Origin: Algoriphagus aestuariicola
GTDB lineage: Bacteria; Bacteroidota; Bacteroidia; Cytophagales; Cyclobacteriaceae
NCBI RefSeq assembly: GCF_017254835.1
Contig: NZ_JAFKCW010000003.1
Location: 682,001-746,000, forward strand
Length of the DNA: 64,000 nucleotides
Direction: 5' to 3'
Shown: one piece after another, positions 33,901 through 42,856 of the stretch
How the letters are laid out: the number at the start of each line of letters is the position of its first letter
Position numbering within the stretch: the first letter of the stretch is position 1
The notes under the pieces: model-generated
Seen by the model: only the letters and a program-made list of their open reading frames with translations
What the model was told of the DNA's origin: nothing
Database searches by the model: none
Translations under genes and position numbers: made by a program

Positions 33901-36717
33901 ATGACTTTGAGCAAATCGAAAGCCTCCCAAGACTTGGACTCCCTGGATCCCAAAGAATTCATCATCATCAAAAACGCCCGTGTCAACAACCTCAAGAGCT
34001 TGAGCGTGGCAATTCCCAGAAATCAGTTTGTGGTGGTCACGGGGCTCTCGGGCTCGGGTAAGTCTTCCTTGGCGTTTGATACGCTCTTTGCAGAAGGGCA
34101 GCGGATGTACGTGGAAAGCTTGAGTTCCTATGCACGGCAGTTTCTCGGCAGGATGGAAAAGCCCGACGTCGAATACATCAAAGGCGTCGCCCCCGCCATC
34201 GCCATCCAGCAAAAAGTCAGCACCAAAAATCCCCGCTCCACCGTAGGCACCACAACTGAAATCTATGACTACCTGAAGCTACTCTTTGCGCGGGTGGGCA
34301 AGACCTTTTCGCCCATCTCTGGCAAGGAAGTGAAGCACCACACGGTCACAGACATCGTGGATTACATTCTTTCATTTGACGACGGCGCCAAGGTCATGAT
34401 CTCCTGCCCCCTCCAAGTGGCAAGAGGACGCAAGATAGAGCAGGAGCTGGAGCTTTTGCTGCAAAAAGGTTTTACACGGATTCTGATTGACGGGGAGGTG
34501 TTCTTTGTCGAGGACCTTTTGAGAGAAAAGAAGGTAAAAAAAGGGGAATATGAAATCCTGATCGACCGGGCTTCGGTCATCAAAGACGACGAAGACAACC
34601 AGTTTAGGATTGCCGATTCGGTGCAAACGGCACTTTTCGAAGGCCATGGAGACTGTAAGATTACTGTTCCAGACATAGAGACTCGTACTTTTTCAGACCG
34701 CTTCGAACTGGACGGGATGAGCTTCGAACTGCCTTCGGTCAACTTTTTCTCTTTCAACAATCCCTACGGAGCCTGCAAGCGCTGCGAAGGTTTTGGCAAT
34801 GTCCTGGGCATCGACCGAGACTTGGTCATTCCAGACAAAGACCTTTCGGTCTACGAAGGAGCAATTGCCCCTTGGCGGGGTGAAAGCGGCAAGAACTGGT
34901 TAGAACCGCTACTGAAAAAAGGAATCGAGTTTGATTTTCCCATCCACAGATCCTACCACGAACTCACCGAGAAACAGCAGGAATTGCTCTGGACAGGAAA
35001 TAAATACTTCAGAGGCTTGGATGCTTTTTTCGAAGACTTGGAAAGCAAAACCTACAAGATCCAGTACCGCGTCATGCTTTCGCGATTCCGTGGCCGTACC
35101 GTCTGTCCGGATTGCCGGGGAACGCGCCTCAGAAAGGATGCTTCATATGTGAAAATCGCAGGAAAATCCATCACCGACTTGGTGTTGATGCCGATTGACG
35201 AAGCCTTGGCTTTTTTTCAAAAGCTCGATCTTCCAGAGCATGACGCCAAAGTCGCTAACCGACTGCTCAAGGAAATCATTAGCCGCCTGGAATTCATGGA
35301 TCAGGTGGGGCTGGGCTACCTGACCTTAAATCGCCTGAGCTCGACGCTCTCCGGCGGAGAATACCAGCGGATCCGACTGGCGACCTCGCTGGGTTCAGCG
35401 CTGGTAGGATCCATGTACATTCTCGACGAACCCAGCATCGGTCTGCATCCCAGAGATACGGACCGCTTGGTGGGTGTTTTGAAATCCCTCAAAAACCTAG
35501 GCAATACGGTCATTGTGGTGGAGCATGAAGACAAAGTGATGAAAGCCTCGGACCAGATCATCGACATTGGGCCTGATGCGGGAGTTCATGGGGGAGAGCT
35601 TCTTTTTCAGGGAAAAATCGAAGACCTGATCACCTCCGGAAATACCTATACCGCCAAATACCTGCGCGGGGAGGAGAAGATCTTCGAGAAATCCGGCAAC
35701 CGCAAGTGGAAGGATTCCATCACGGTGAAGGGCGCCCGGGAAAACAACCTCAAGAACCTCACCGTCCAGTTTCCGCTCAATACGCTTACCTGCGTGACAG
35801 GGGTTTCCGGCTCCGGAAAGTCCACTTTGATCAAAAAAGTGCTTTATCCGGCTCTGGGCAAAATGCTCGGGACGGTGATCGACGAAGGCGGAAAATACGA
35901 TCGAATCGAAGGCGACTACAAGCGTATCACACAAGTGGAATTTGTCGACCAAGACCCAATCGGCAAGTCTTCCCGGTCAAATCCAGTGACTTATGTGAAA
36001 GCGTATGACGCTATCCGTACGCTCTTTTCCGAGCAGCCGCTCAGCAAGCAGCGTGGCTACAAGCCTGCCTTTTTCTCCTTCAATGTAGACGGAGGGCGCT
36101 GCGAAGCCTGCCAAGGCGAGGGCACCACGACAGTGGAGATGCAGTTCATGGCGGACATCCATCTAACCTGCGAGTCTTGCAAGGGCAAGCGCTTCAAGAA
36201 TGAGATCCTGGAGGTCAAATACAAGGACAAGGATATCTCCGAAGTCTTGGACATGACGATCGATGAAGCCTTGGAATTTTTCAAGGGAAAAACCCAGATC
36301 ATCAACCGACTCCAGCCTTTACAGGAAGTAGGCTTGGGCTATATCGGCATGGGCCAAAGTTCCAATACTCTCTCGGGCGGTGAAGCCCAGCGGGTGAAGC
36401 TGGCGTCTTTTCTGGGAAAAGGGGGCACGAAATCGGGTGACCACATTCTCTTTATTTTCGACGAACCGACGACCGGTCTGCACTTCCATGACATCAGCAA
36501 ACTCCTCCATAGCATCAATGCGCTGATCGACCAGGGCCATTCTGTCATTATCATCGAGCATAATACCGAAGTGATCAAGTCGGCCGACTGGGTGATCGAT
36601 TTGGGGCCGGAAGGCGGAAACAAGGGAGGACACCTGACTTTTGCCGGCACACCGGAGGATATGGCCCAGGAGGAGGAAAACTATACGGCGAAGTACCTGC
36701 GGGAAAGTTTTCTTTAG
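33901..36717 (+). CDS. uvrA: Excinuclease ABC subunit A (UvrA)
   Basis: 938 residues with two ABC ATPase halves. N-terminal Walker [10 protein letters not shown], first signature [12 protein letters not shown] with [10 protein letters not shown], second Walker [10 protein letters not shown] and second signature [12 protein letters not shown] with IIIEHN are all intact. Zinc modules appear as CKRCEGFG with CPDCRGTR, and CEACQGEG with CESCKGKR. It recognises bulky DNA lesions and loads UvrB in nucleotide-excision repair. A TTG at 33892 lies 9 nt upstream in frame, but it overlaps the promoter box; ATG 33901 is preferred. No uvrB is nearby, as is usual in Bacteroidota. Confidence 0.98.
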   Translation: MTLSKSKASQDLDSLDPKEFIIIKNARVNNLKSLSVAIPRNQFVVVTGLSGSGKSSLAFDTLFAEGQRMYVESLSSYARQFLGRMEKPDVEYIKGVAPAIAIQQKVSTKNPRSTVGTTTEIYDYLKLLFARVGKTFSPISGKEVKHHTVTDIVDYILSFDDGAKVMISCPLQVARGRKIEQELELLLQKGFTRILIDGEVFFVEDLLREKKVKKGEYEILIDRASVIKDDEDNQFRIADSVQTALFEGHGDCKITVPDIETRTFSDRFELDGMSFELPSVNFFSFNNPYGACKRCEGFGNVLGIDRDLVIPDKDLSVYEGAIAPWRGESGKNWLEPLLKKGIEFDFPIHRSYHELTEKQQELLWTGNKYFRGLDAFFEDLESKTYKIQYRVMLSRFRGRTVCPDCRGTRLRKDASYVKIAGKSITDLVLMPIDEALAFFQKLDLPEHDAKVANRLLKEIISRLEFMDQVGLGYLTLNRLSSTLSGGEYQRIRLATSLGSALVGSMYILDEPSIGLHPRDTDRLVGVLKSLKNLGNTVIVVEHEDKVMKASDQIIDIGPDAGVHGGELLFQGKIEDLITSGNTYTAKYLRGEEKIFEKSGNRKWKDSITVKGARENNLKNLTVQFPLNTLTCVTGVSGSGKSTLIKKVLYPALGKMLGTVIDEGGKYDRIEGDYKRITQVEFVDQDPIGKSSRSNPVTYVKAYDAIRTLFSEQPLSKQRGYKPAFFSFNVDGGRCEACQGEGTTTVEMQFMADIHLTCESCKGKRFKNEILEVKYKDKDISEVLDMTIDEALEFFKGKTQIINRLQPLQEVGLGYIGMGQSSNTLSGGEAQRVKLASFLGKGGTKSGDHILFIFDEPTTGLHFHDISKLLHSINALIDQGHSVIIIEHNTEVIKSADWVIDLGPEGGNKGGHLTFAGTPEDMAQEEENYTAKYLRESFL

Positions 36718-36718
36718 C

Positions 36719-36739
36719 CAAAAGGGCTTTGGGGTTTTT
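36719..36739 (+). terminator. Short terminator after uvrA
   Basis: CCAAA/TTTGG stem with an AGGGC loop directly after the uvrA stop, followed by GGTTTTTG. Short but T-rich. Confidence 0.4.
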
Positions 36740-36778
36740 GAAACCTGCACCATTTGGATATATTCGCATCCACAAACC

Positions 36779-36853
36779 GGGATCTTAGCTCAGCTGGTTT
36801 AGAGCGCTGCTTTGACAGAGCAGAGGTCATGGGTTCGAATCCCTTAGATCCCA
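36779..36853 (+). tRNA. tRNA-Val (GAC)
   Basis: A full cloverleaf: acceptor GGGATCT pairs with AGATCCC (7 bp), D-arm GCTCAGCTGGTTTAGAGC, anticodon stem CTGCT/AGCAG around the loop TTGACAG, giving anticodon GAC (valine, GUC/GUU), and T-arm GGGTTCGAATCCC. Discriminator A; CCA is not encoded. It is followed by a strong terminator. Confidence 0.96.
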
Positions 36854-36865
36854 CACAGTTTGCTG

Positions 36866-36903
36866 AAAAAGGCGCAATTTCCCATCGGATCTTGCGCCTT
36901 TTT
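36866..36903 (+). terminator. Rho-independent terminator of tRNA-Val
   Basis: AAAAAGGCGCAA pairs perfectly with TTGCGCCTTTTT over 12 bp, with a 14-nt loop and the T-run in the stem's right arm. Confidence 0.85.
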
Positions 36904-36929
36904 GGTAAACAGGTACATTTGATACAAAC

Positions 36930-37006
36930 GCCGGTGTAGCTCAGTTGGTAGTCCGCCTCGACGGATCCAAGCTGAAGGCCGTGAGTTCGAGACTCATTAC
37001 CCGTTA
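36930..37006 (+). pseudogene. Decayed tRNA (tRNA-Thr-like)
   Basis: The 5' part GCCGGTGTAGCTCAGTTGGTAG is identical in pattern to Bacteroidota tRNA-Thr starts, and the T-arm GTGAGTTCGAGACTCAT still folds. The D-stem partner, the whole anticodon arm (no self-pairing 5-bp stem with a T33 loop) and the 3' acceptor strand (TACCCGT instead of CACCGGC) are lost. It has its own terminator-like hairpin, closely related in sequence to that of tRNA-Val. Probably non-functional. Confidence 0.65.
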
Positions 37007-37016
37007 CAAGTACTTC

Positions 37017-37055
37017 AAAGGCGCAAAATCCCCAAGGACTTTGTGCCTTTTTACT
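37017..37055 (+). terminator. Terminator of the decayed tRNA
   Basis: AAAGGCGCAAAATCC and GGACTTTGTGCCTTT form a 15-bp stem with one G-T and one mismatch around CCAA, followed by TTT. Its core (AAAGGCGCAA...GCCTTTTT) copies the terminator at 36866-36903. Confidence 0.65.
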
Positions 37056-37203
37056 TTCTATCCAAAAATTCCCGCAAGCTCACCACCTTTACTTTTTCCG
37101 ACAGAGGAAAACCCTGATCAACCCTACAAACCACCAAACCTTCCTCAGCTCCGGTGTCCTCCATGCTGATCTGCATGCCTTTGCTCAGATGAGACGACAG
37201 CAT
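37051..37203 (-). pseudogene. Orphan C-terminal gene fragment, unidentified
   Basis: A 50-codon frame (MLSSHLSKGMQIS to VVSLREFLDRK-stop) lies on the minus strand between the decayed tRNA and the palindrome, closed by an in-frame TGA two codons before its first ATG. The ending (KVKVVSLREFL) reads like the C-terminal tail of a larger ATPase-type protein, but I cannot identify the family. Most likely a gene stump left by deletion; it could also be spurious. Confidence 0.3.
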
Positions 37204-37227
37204 GAATCAGGGGAAACATGGGCGAGT

Positions 37228-37276
37228 ATTTTACCATGAAAATCGAAAGTTACATATTCGATTTTCATGGTAAAAT
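37228..37276. repeat. Perfect 20-bp inverted repeat with 9-nt loop
   Basis: Arms 37228-37247 and 37257-37276 are exact reverse complements (20 of 20), separated by AGTTACATA. The right arm ends on the first base of the quinone oxidoreductase stop codon. As RNA it forms a very stable hairpin, reading TTTTACCATG...CATGGTAAAA; it may end that gene's transcript or be a mobile-element palindrome. Also note the arms contain ATG on both strands. Confidence 0.8.
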
Positions 37277-38250
37277 CAGATCAAGACCACGCCTTTTCCG
37301 ACTGCTTTCTGATCCAAAATGGCCTGCAAGGCCTCAGGAGCCTCTTCAAGCGAATAAGTCTTTCCGATGGCGGGATTAAGTTTTCCTTCTCCGATCCAAT
37401 CCATGAGTTGCTGGAGATTGGCTTGGTTGGTGGTTTCTTCCACACGGGAAAAATTCCCCCAAAAAACGCCCATAATCGAGCAGCCCTTCAGAAGAGGCAG
37501 GTTCATCGGGATCTGCGGCACGGTCCCGCTGGCAAAACCGACGATCAAATAGCGCCCTTTCCAGCCCATCCCTCGAATTGCGGCTTCCGTGTAATCGCCT
37601 CCGACAGGATCAAAAACCACATCTACTCCTTTTCCGCCTGTCAGCTCTTTGATCCGAGATTTGAGGTCTTCTTCAGTATAATTGATGAACAGGTCCGCTC
37701 CTTTTTGCCTACACAATTCCAGCTTTTCCTGTGAAGATGCAGCCGCGATGACAGTCGATCCCATGATTTTTCCCAGCTCTACCGCCGCCAAGCCCACACC
37801 TCCCGATGCACCTAGAACCAAAAAAGTCTCCCCCGGTTGGAGATTGGCTCGATCTTTCAGGGCGTGGTAAGAAGTGCTGTAAGTATATAGGCCAGCTGCT
37901 GCAAGCTTAGCCGGAACGTCGTTGGGTAAAGGGAAAACCCGATCCGAGTCCACTGCGACCTTTTCGGCAAAACCTCCCCAACCGCAAAGGGCAATAACCG
38001 GCTTTCCAATTTGAAAATTGTCGACCTCCGAACCCGCAGCGATGATCTTCCCCGCCACCTCTCCTCCAGGAGAAAAGGGCAACCCCGGCTTGATCTGATA
38101 CTTGTTTTGGATCATCAGAAGATCAGGGAAATTCACGCCACAAGCCTCCACAGAGATCAAAACTTGGGCGGGAAGAAGGCTTGGATCGGGAATCTCTTTG
38201 ATCTGTAGCGTGCCGGGAAGTCCAAACTCTTTACATATAACAGCTCTCAT
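37276..38250 (-). CDS. NADPH:quinone oxidoreductase family protein (zinc-free MDR)
   Basis: 324 residues of the medium-chain dehydrogenase/reductase superfamily. The N-terminal GroES-like half (EACGVNFPDLLMIQNKYQIKPGLPFSPGGEVAGKI) matches quinone oxidoreductases and lacks the Cys/His zinc ligands of alcohol dehydrogenases. The Rossmann motif is VLGASGGVGLAAVELGK. It probably reduces quinones or enones with NADPH in the cytosol. Start ATG at 38250; divergent from the M20 dipeptidase gene 100 nt away. The 3' end abuts the large palindrome described separately. Confidence 0.93.
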   Translation of the reverse strand: MRAVICKEFGLPGTLQIKEIPDPSLLPAQVLISVEACGVNFPDLLMIQNKYQIKPGLPFSPGGEVAGKIIAAGSEVDNFQIGKPVIALCGWGGFAEKVAVDSDRVFPLPNDVPAKLAAAGLYTYSTSYHALKDRANLQPGETFLVLGASGGVGLAAVELGKIMGSTVIAAASSQEKLELCRQKGADLFINYTEEDLKSRIKELTGGKGVDVVFDPVGGDYTEAAIRGMGWKGRYLIVGFASGTVPQIPMNLPLLKGCSIMGVFWGNFSRVEETTNQANLQQLMDWIGEGKLNPAIGKTYSLEEAPEALQAILDQKAVGKGVVLI

Positions 38251-38313
38251 TTTTTTGCCTAGTCTAACTGGAATAAAACAGTGTCCAAACTAGGCAAATC
38301 CTTCTGAAAGGGA

Positions 38314-38321
38314 TAATTTTG
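38314..38321 (+). promoter_or_regulatory. Exact -7 box upstream of the M20 dipeptidase
   Basis: TAATTTTG matches TAnnTTTG fully, 30 nt upstream of ATG 38351; a -33 TTG at the right distance is not evident. Confidence 0.4.
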
Positions 38322-38350
38322 AGGCCTTTAGAATCCTAAAACACCCAAAT

Positions 38351-39739
38351 ATGTCTGCAGCTGCATTTATCGAAAAAAACAAAGACCGCTTTCTCAACGA
38401 ACTTCTGGACTTGCTTCGCATTCCTTCCGTGAGTGCCGATCCCAAGTTTAAAAATGACGTCTTTGCCGCAGCCAATTTTGTAAAAGAATCCCTTGAAAAA
38501 GCTGGAGCAGATGTGGCTGAAATCTGCGAAACCGCAGGTTATCCGATCGTCTATGGAGAAAAAATCATTGACCCCAGCTTGCCAACGGTCTTGGTGTATG
38601 GACACTACGACGTGCAGCCAGCCGATCCCTATGAACTTTGGGATTCGCCTCCTTTCGAGCCGGTGATCAAAAAGACCACGATCCACCCAGAGGGGGCAAT
38701 TTTTGCCAGAGGTTCGGCGGATGACAAAGGCCAGTTTTACATGCACGTGAAAGCTTTCGAAGCCATGATGGCGACAGGGGAATTGTCCTGCAATGTCAAA
38801 TTCATGATCGAAGGCGAAGAAGAGGTAGGTTCAGACAACCTCGATGCGTTCGTAATGGCCAAAAAGGATCGTCTGAAGGCTGACGTGATTTTGATCTCCG
38901 ATACGCACATGATCAGCATGAAAGATCCATCCATCACCGTTGGTCTTCGAGGCATGGCCTATATGGAAGTGGAAGTCACCGGTGCCAATCGTGACTTGCA
39001 CTCCGGCACTTACGGAGGTGCGGTCGCAAACCCGATTAATGTGCTGTGCAAAATGATTGCTTCACTCAAGGACGAGAACGAGCAGATTACCATCCCCGGC
39101 TTTTACGATAAAGTCCAGCAGCTAGCTGATGAGCAGAGAAAGCGCCTAAACGAAGCGCCTTTTGACCTCAAAGAATACCAAGACAAACTGGACATCGAGG
39201 AAGTTCATGGAGAGAAGAGCTACACCACTATCGAGCGGGTAGGAATCCGACCCACACTAGATGTGAATGGCATTTGGGGTGGCTATACAGGAGAGGGAGC
39301 AAAGACGGTATTGCCTTCAAAGGCCTTCGCAAAAATTTCCATGCGGCTCATCCCAGACCAAGACTGGCACGAAATCGCCACGCTTTTTGAAGATCATTTC
39401 AAAGCAATCGCTCCAAAATCCGTCAAAGTCAAAGTGAAAAAACATCATGGAGGTGCACCGGCAGTAGTGTCAGACTCTTCCATCGGCTATCAAGCCGCTG
39501 AGGCCGCGATGCAAGAGACTTTCGGAAAAAGACCTATCCCTACTCGTGAAGGAGGCTCCATTCCTATCGTGGCATTGTTTCAAAAGGAACTCGGATCAGA
39601 TCCAATCTTGTTTGGGTTTGGATTGGATACGGACGCATTGCATTCGCCAAACGAGCACTATGGGGTAAAAAACTACTTCATAGGCATTGAGACGATTGCT
39701 GCGTTCTTCAAACATTTCCGCCAACTCAATCAAAAGTAA
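38351..39739 (+). CDS. M20/M25/M40 family dipeptidase
   Basis: 462 residues, no signal peptide. Zinc-binding landmarks are VYGHYDVQPADP (His/Asp), GSADDKGQ (bridging Asp), EGEEEVGS (general base and ligand Glu), and the C-terminal His in DALHSPNEHYG. An insert (RPTLDVNGIWGGYTGEGAKTVLPSKA) is typical of the CNDP/PepV-like dipeptidase subgroup. It hydrolyses di- or short peptides in the cytosol. Its start fits with the -7 box at 38314 and it lies 29 nt upstream of the DsbD gene. Confidence 0.93.
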   Translation: MSAAAFIEKNKDRFLNELLDLLRIPSVSADPKFKNDVFAAANFVKESLEKAGADVAEICETAGYPIVYGEKIIDPSLPTVLVYGHYDVQPADPYELWDSPPFEPVIKKTTIHPEGAIFARGSADDKGQFYMHVKAFEAMMATGELSCNVKFMIEGEEEVGSDNLDAFVMAKKDRLKADVILISDTHMISMKDPSITVGLRGMAYMEVEVTGANRDLHSGTYGGAVANPINVLCKMIASLKDENEQITIPGFYDKVQQLADEQRKRLNEAPFDLKEYQDKLDIEEVHGEKSYTTIERVGIRPTLDVNGIWGGYTGEGAKTVLPSKAFAKISMRLIPDQDWHEIATLFEDHFKAIAPKSVKVKVKKHHGGAPAVVSDSSIGYQAAEAAMQETFGKRPIPTREGGSIPIVALFQKELGSDPILFGFGLDTDALHSPNEHYGVKNYFIGIETIAAFFKHFRQLNQK

Positions 39740-39768
39740 GCTTTACCGCAAAGGAACTGACCCGCAAA

Positions 39769-41916
39769 TTGACCAAAAACGCTTTGACCCGATTCACCCA
39801 GTCATCTTCATTGAATATCAAAACCGGAAGCCTTATACTTCTGGTTTTTCTGCTGAACTCCTTTCTTGCCCAAGCCCAGCTTGTCAAACCGCCAAAATGG
39901 ACCTTTAGGCTGGAGCCTAGCGAGCTTCATGTTGGAGAAAAGGCAACCTTAGTCATGGAAGCAGAAATCCCCATGGGATGGTATGTGTATTCCAACGATT
40001 TTGACAAGGATTTGGGACCGCTTTTGACACAGTTCGTTGCTCAGAATTCTTCCGACTATGAGGTAGCAGGACCGCTTAAGGCAATCAATCCCAAAAAGAA
40101 GTACGATGAGACTTGGGAAGGGGATGTGACCTACTTTATGGGAAAAGGCCGATTCGAGCAGCCTGTCGTCTTAAAATCGACTTCTGGATCTCTTATTGGC
40201 TCGCTTCAATACCAGATGTGCTCTGACATACTTATGAAGTGTGTTGATTTTGATGAAGATGTCGAGATTTCTTTTAAGGCAAATCCAGCGAAAGCTTCTC
40301 CCCAAGAGTCCAAAAGTGTAGCACCTGAAGAAGCTGAAACCTCTCCTTTCACTTTGGCCGAAACAGAAGAAGCTGAAAACAACGCAGAATCTCTCTTGGA
40401 CTCAAATGTGAGAGAAGTAGCTGAACAGGCAAATGAGGAGTCAAAAATAGAAGACGTCTTAGTCAATGATTTTACTGCTGAGGGAGAAACCGAATCGCTT
40501 TGGGGCTTTATGGTTTTGGCGTTTCTGGCAGGATTGGCGGCATTGATCACTCCCTGCGTATTCCCCATGATTCCTATGACCGTGAGTTTCTTTACCGGAA
40601 GATCCAAATCACGGGCGCAAGGAATTCGCCAGGCTTTTGTCTATGGCATCTCGATTATTGCAATTTATACGGTTGCTGGCACTGCTGTCGCAGCGATCCA
40701 AGGACCAGAGTTTGCCAACTGGCTGGCGACACATTGGATTCCCAATGTCTTTTTCTTTTTGATTTTCATTGTATTTGCCTTGGCATTCCTCGGAATGTTT
40801 GAGCTGACGCTGCCATCCAGACTCGTAAACAAAATAGACGCAAAAGCTGAAAAAGGAGGGCTTGGAGGCGTGTTCTTCATGGCCTTTACTTTGGTTTTGG
40901 TTTCATTCTCCTGCACTGGTCCGATCGTAGGTTCGATCCTGATTTCATCTGCTGGCGGCGAGCTTGTCAAGCCGGTGCTGGGAATGTTTGCGTTCGGTTT
41001 GGCTTTCGCTATTCCCTTTACGCTTTTCGCGATTTTTCCTGAATGGATGCAGAGACTACCCAAATCCGGAGGCTGGCTGAACTCTGTTAAGGTCGTGCTC
41101 GGATTTTTGGAGCTCGCTCTGGCCTTCAAATTCCTATCCATCGCCGACTTAGTCTATCACTGGGGCATTTTGGATCGTGATATCTTCTTGGCAATCTGGA
41201 TTGTGATATTCTCAGCCTTAGGCTTTTACCTGTTGGGCAAAATACGACTGCCGCACGATTCCAAGCTCGAGAATATCGGAGTACCTAGACTGCTTCTTGC
41301 CTTGCTCACATTTACTTTCGTAGTGCACATGATCCCAGGGCTATGGGGAGCTCCTTTGAAAATCCTCAGCGGCTATCTTCCTCCAATCACTACCCAGCAA
41401 TTTACGATTGAGGGGGCAGTTTCTTCTGAACAAAGAAGCTCAAGCGAATCGGTCAAGTATGGGGATATCCTCAAAATTCCCCATGGCATTCCAGGTTATT
41501 TTGACTACGAACAAGCTCTGGCCGCGGCAAAGAAAGAAGGAAAGCCGCTTTTGATTGACTTTACCGGACACGGCTGCGTGAACTGCAGAAAGATGGAAGA
41601 GAATGTCTGGGTAGATCCTCAGGTATTGAAAAGGCTGAAGGAGGATTTTGTGATGGTCGCCTTATATATTGACGAGCGCCTGGAACTTCCCGAAAATGAA
41701 TGGTACACCTCCTCCTATGACGGAAAAGTGAAAAAGACCCTCGGGAAGCAAAACGCCGATTTCCAGATTACGAGGTTTAACAACAATGCGCAGCCTTACT
41801 ACATCATCCTAGATCATCAGGAGCAATTGCTCGCCAAACCCAGAGGCTACAACACCGATGTCGCGGAATTCATCGATTTTTTAGACGGCGCTAAGAAAAA
41901 ATTTAAAGAGAAATAG
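39769..41916 (+). CDS. dsbD: Thiol:disulfide interchange protein DsbD family
   Basis: 715 residues. After a signal peptide (SLILLVFLLNSFLAQA-Q) comes a DsbD alpha-type N-terminal domain (about 35-170) and a Ser/Glu-rich linker. The central membrane domain (about 240-530) carries one cysteine in ITPCVFPMIP and its partner in VSFSCTGPIVG. A C-terminal thioredoxin domain with the active site GCVNCRK follows. It moves electrons from cytosolic thioredoxin to the periplasm. There is no ATG near the 5' end: either TTG at 39769 or TTG at 39811 (which would give NIKTGSLILLVFLL) must be used. Confidence 0.92.
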   Translation: MTKNALTRFTQSSSLNIKTGSLILLVFLLNSFLAQAQLVKPPKWTFRLEPSELHVGEKATLVMEAEIPMGWYVYSNDFDKDLGPLLTQFVAQNSSDYEVAGPLKAINPKKKYDETWEGDVTYFMGKGRFEQPVVLKSTSGSLIGSLQYQMCSDILMKCVDFDEDVEISFKANPAKASPQESKSVAPEEAETSPFTLAETEEAENNAESLLDSNVREVAEQANEESKIEDVLVNDFTAEGETESLWGFMVLAFLAGLAALITPCVFPMIPMTVSFFTGRSKSRAQGIRQAFVYGISIIAIYTVAGTAVAAIQGPEFANWLATHWIPNVFFFLIFIVFALAFLGMFELTLPSRLVNKIDAKAEKGGLGGVFFMAFTLVLVSFSCTGPIVGSILISSAGGELVKPVLGMFAFGLAFAIPFTLFAIFPEWMQRLPKSGGWLNSVKVVLGFLELALAFKFLSIADLVYHWGILDRDIFLAIWIVIFSALGFYLLGKIRLPHDSKLENIGVPRLLLALLTFTFVVHMIPGLWGAPLKILSGYLPPITTQQFTIEGAVSSEQRSSSESVKYGDILKIPHGIPGYFDYEQALAAAKKEGKPLLIDFTGHGCVNCRKMEENVWVDPQVLKRLKEDFVMVALYIDERLELPENEWYTSSYDGKVKKTLGKQNADFQITRFNNNAQPYYIILDHQEQLLAKPRGYNTDVAEFIDFLDGAKKKFKEK

Positions 41917-41934
41917 GCCTCTCGCCAAACAATA

Positions 41935-41970
41935 AAAACAACTCATTTGTCTTCAAATGAGTTGTTTTTT
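41935..41970 (+). terminator. Terminator after dsbD
   Basis: AACAACTCATTTG pairs with CAAATGAGTTGTT around a short loop and ends in TTTTTT. A strong, canonical hairpin; the A-run on its left also allows bidirectional use with the convergent S1/P1 nuclease. Confidence 0.88.
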
Positions 41971-42021
41971 ATTCAGAAGTGGTGGTGCTTGGATGCGAAG
42001 GTCATTCCGCGATCAACTTGC

Positions 42022-42798
42022 TTAATTGTAGATCTCTTCCAAAATCTGAGCAAGTCTGACACTTGCTGCCAAAAGTCTCTCTTCCACAGCATCTCGGGTT
42101 TCGTAGCCGTAGTTGTAGGAAAGTTTTTTGTTTTCGGGGAGCTTATACACCAGAGGTCTTAGCGCCACTGCCTCACCCAACCAATCTTCTAGGCTGGAAG
42201 ATCGGTAGGCCGCAATCTGCTCCGAAGTCAATCTGCGAAACAATTCTTCTCCAATCTCGGTGTAGCTCATATTCCATCCTTCGATCAACTCCGTATCCCA
42301 GACGGAATGGAGATTGGTGTTTTTCCCAAAATATTCAACCTTTTGGTCATTCCCACCGCGATCTTTGCCCGTACCAACATGGAGTGGCTGGTGAATGTCC
42401 TCCACGATATGGATCAGCATTTTTAACTTTTGTGACTCTTGCTCCGGGCTGAGATTTCCTGCCTTGAGCTCTGCTTTCAGCTGTTTGATCGCTTCATAGG
42501 CATTGCCTCCTTTTTCCTGAATCGTATCATTGAACTCGCCATGCTCACTGGTCAGGTAATGCCAAGAGTAGAGGTGATCATAGGCTTTGTCCGATTTGAT
42601 CTCGTCCATCCAAGTGCCGCTGCGCCCGATAGACATCGGCCCGAGTATCTCATTCACTTTTTTCAAAGTGGATTTCTTCAGTTGTTTTTGCGCCATATAC
42701 CCGACCACATAGTGGCCGAGTTGACCCCATGCAAAGGCCGATTGAGTGAGGATCAAACTAACCAGAAGTGAGAGCGATAATGAAATGAGTCTTTTCAT
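42022..42798 (-). CDS. S1/P1 family nuclease, secreted
   Basis: 258 residues. The signal peptide ends before Trp24, so the mature protein starts WGQLGH, where the N-terminal amine/carbonyl of Trp and His29 bind zinc as in P1 nuclease. Other ligands are seen in TWMDEIKSD, SWHYL, HIVEDIHQPLHVGTGKDRGGND and LHSVWDTELIE. The full trinuclear zinc set is present, so the enzyme is expected to cut single-stranded DNA and RNA and to remove 3'-phosphates in the periplasm or outside the cell. It is 58 nt downstream of the amidohydrolase gene. Confidence 0.93.
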   Translation of the reverse strand: MKRLISLSLSLLVSLILTQSAFAWGQLGHYVVGYMAQKQLKKSTLKKVNEILGPMSIGRSGTWMDEIKSDKAYDHLYSWHYLTSEHGEFNDTIQEKGGNAYEAIKQLKAELKAGNLSPEQESQKLKMLIHIVEDIHQPLHVGTGKDRGGNDQKVEYFGKNTNLHSVWDTELIEGWNMSYTEIGEELFRRLTSEQIAAYRSSSLEDWLGEAVALRPLVYKLPENKKLSYNYGYETRDAVEERLLAASVRLAQILEEIYN

Positions 42799-42856
42799 AG
42801 TGGAAAATAAAAAAGCGAAGATAAATCTCCGCCGGCATTTTCGGGTTAAGGGATGG

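Noticed and set aside
37267-37734. 155-codon plus-strand ORF starting in the palindrome
   Set aside because: Runs antisense through the quinone oxidoreductase gene; the real gene has a Rossmann motif and normal length.
40340-40460. Glu/Ser-rich repeat-like stretch in dsbD
   Set aside because: Low-complexity linker between the periplasmic and membrane domains; no exact repeat unit.
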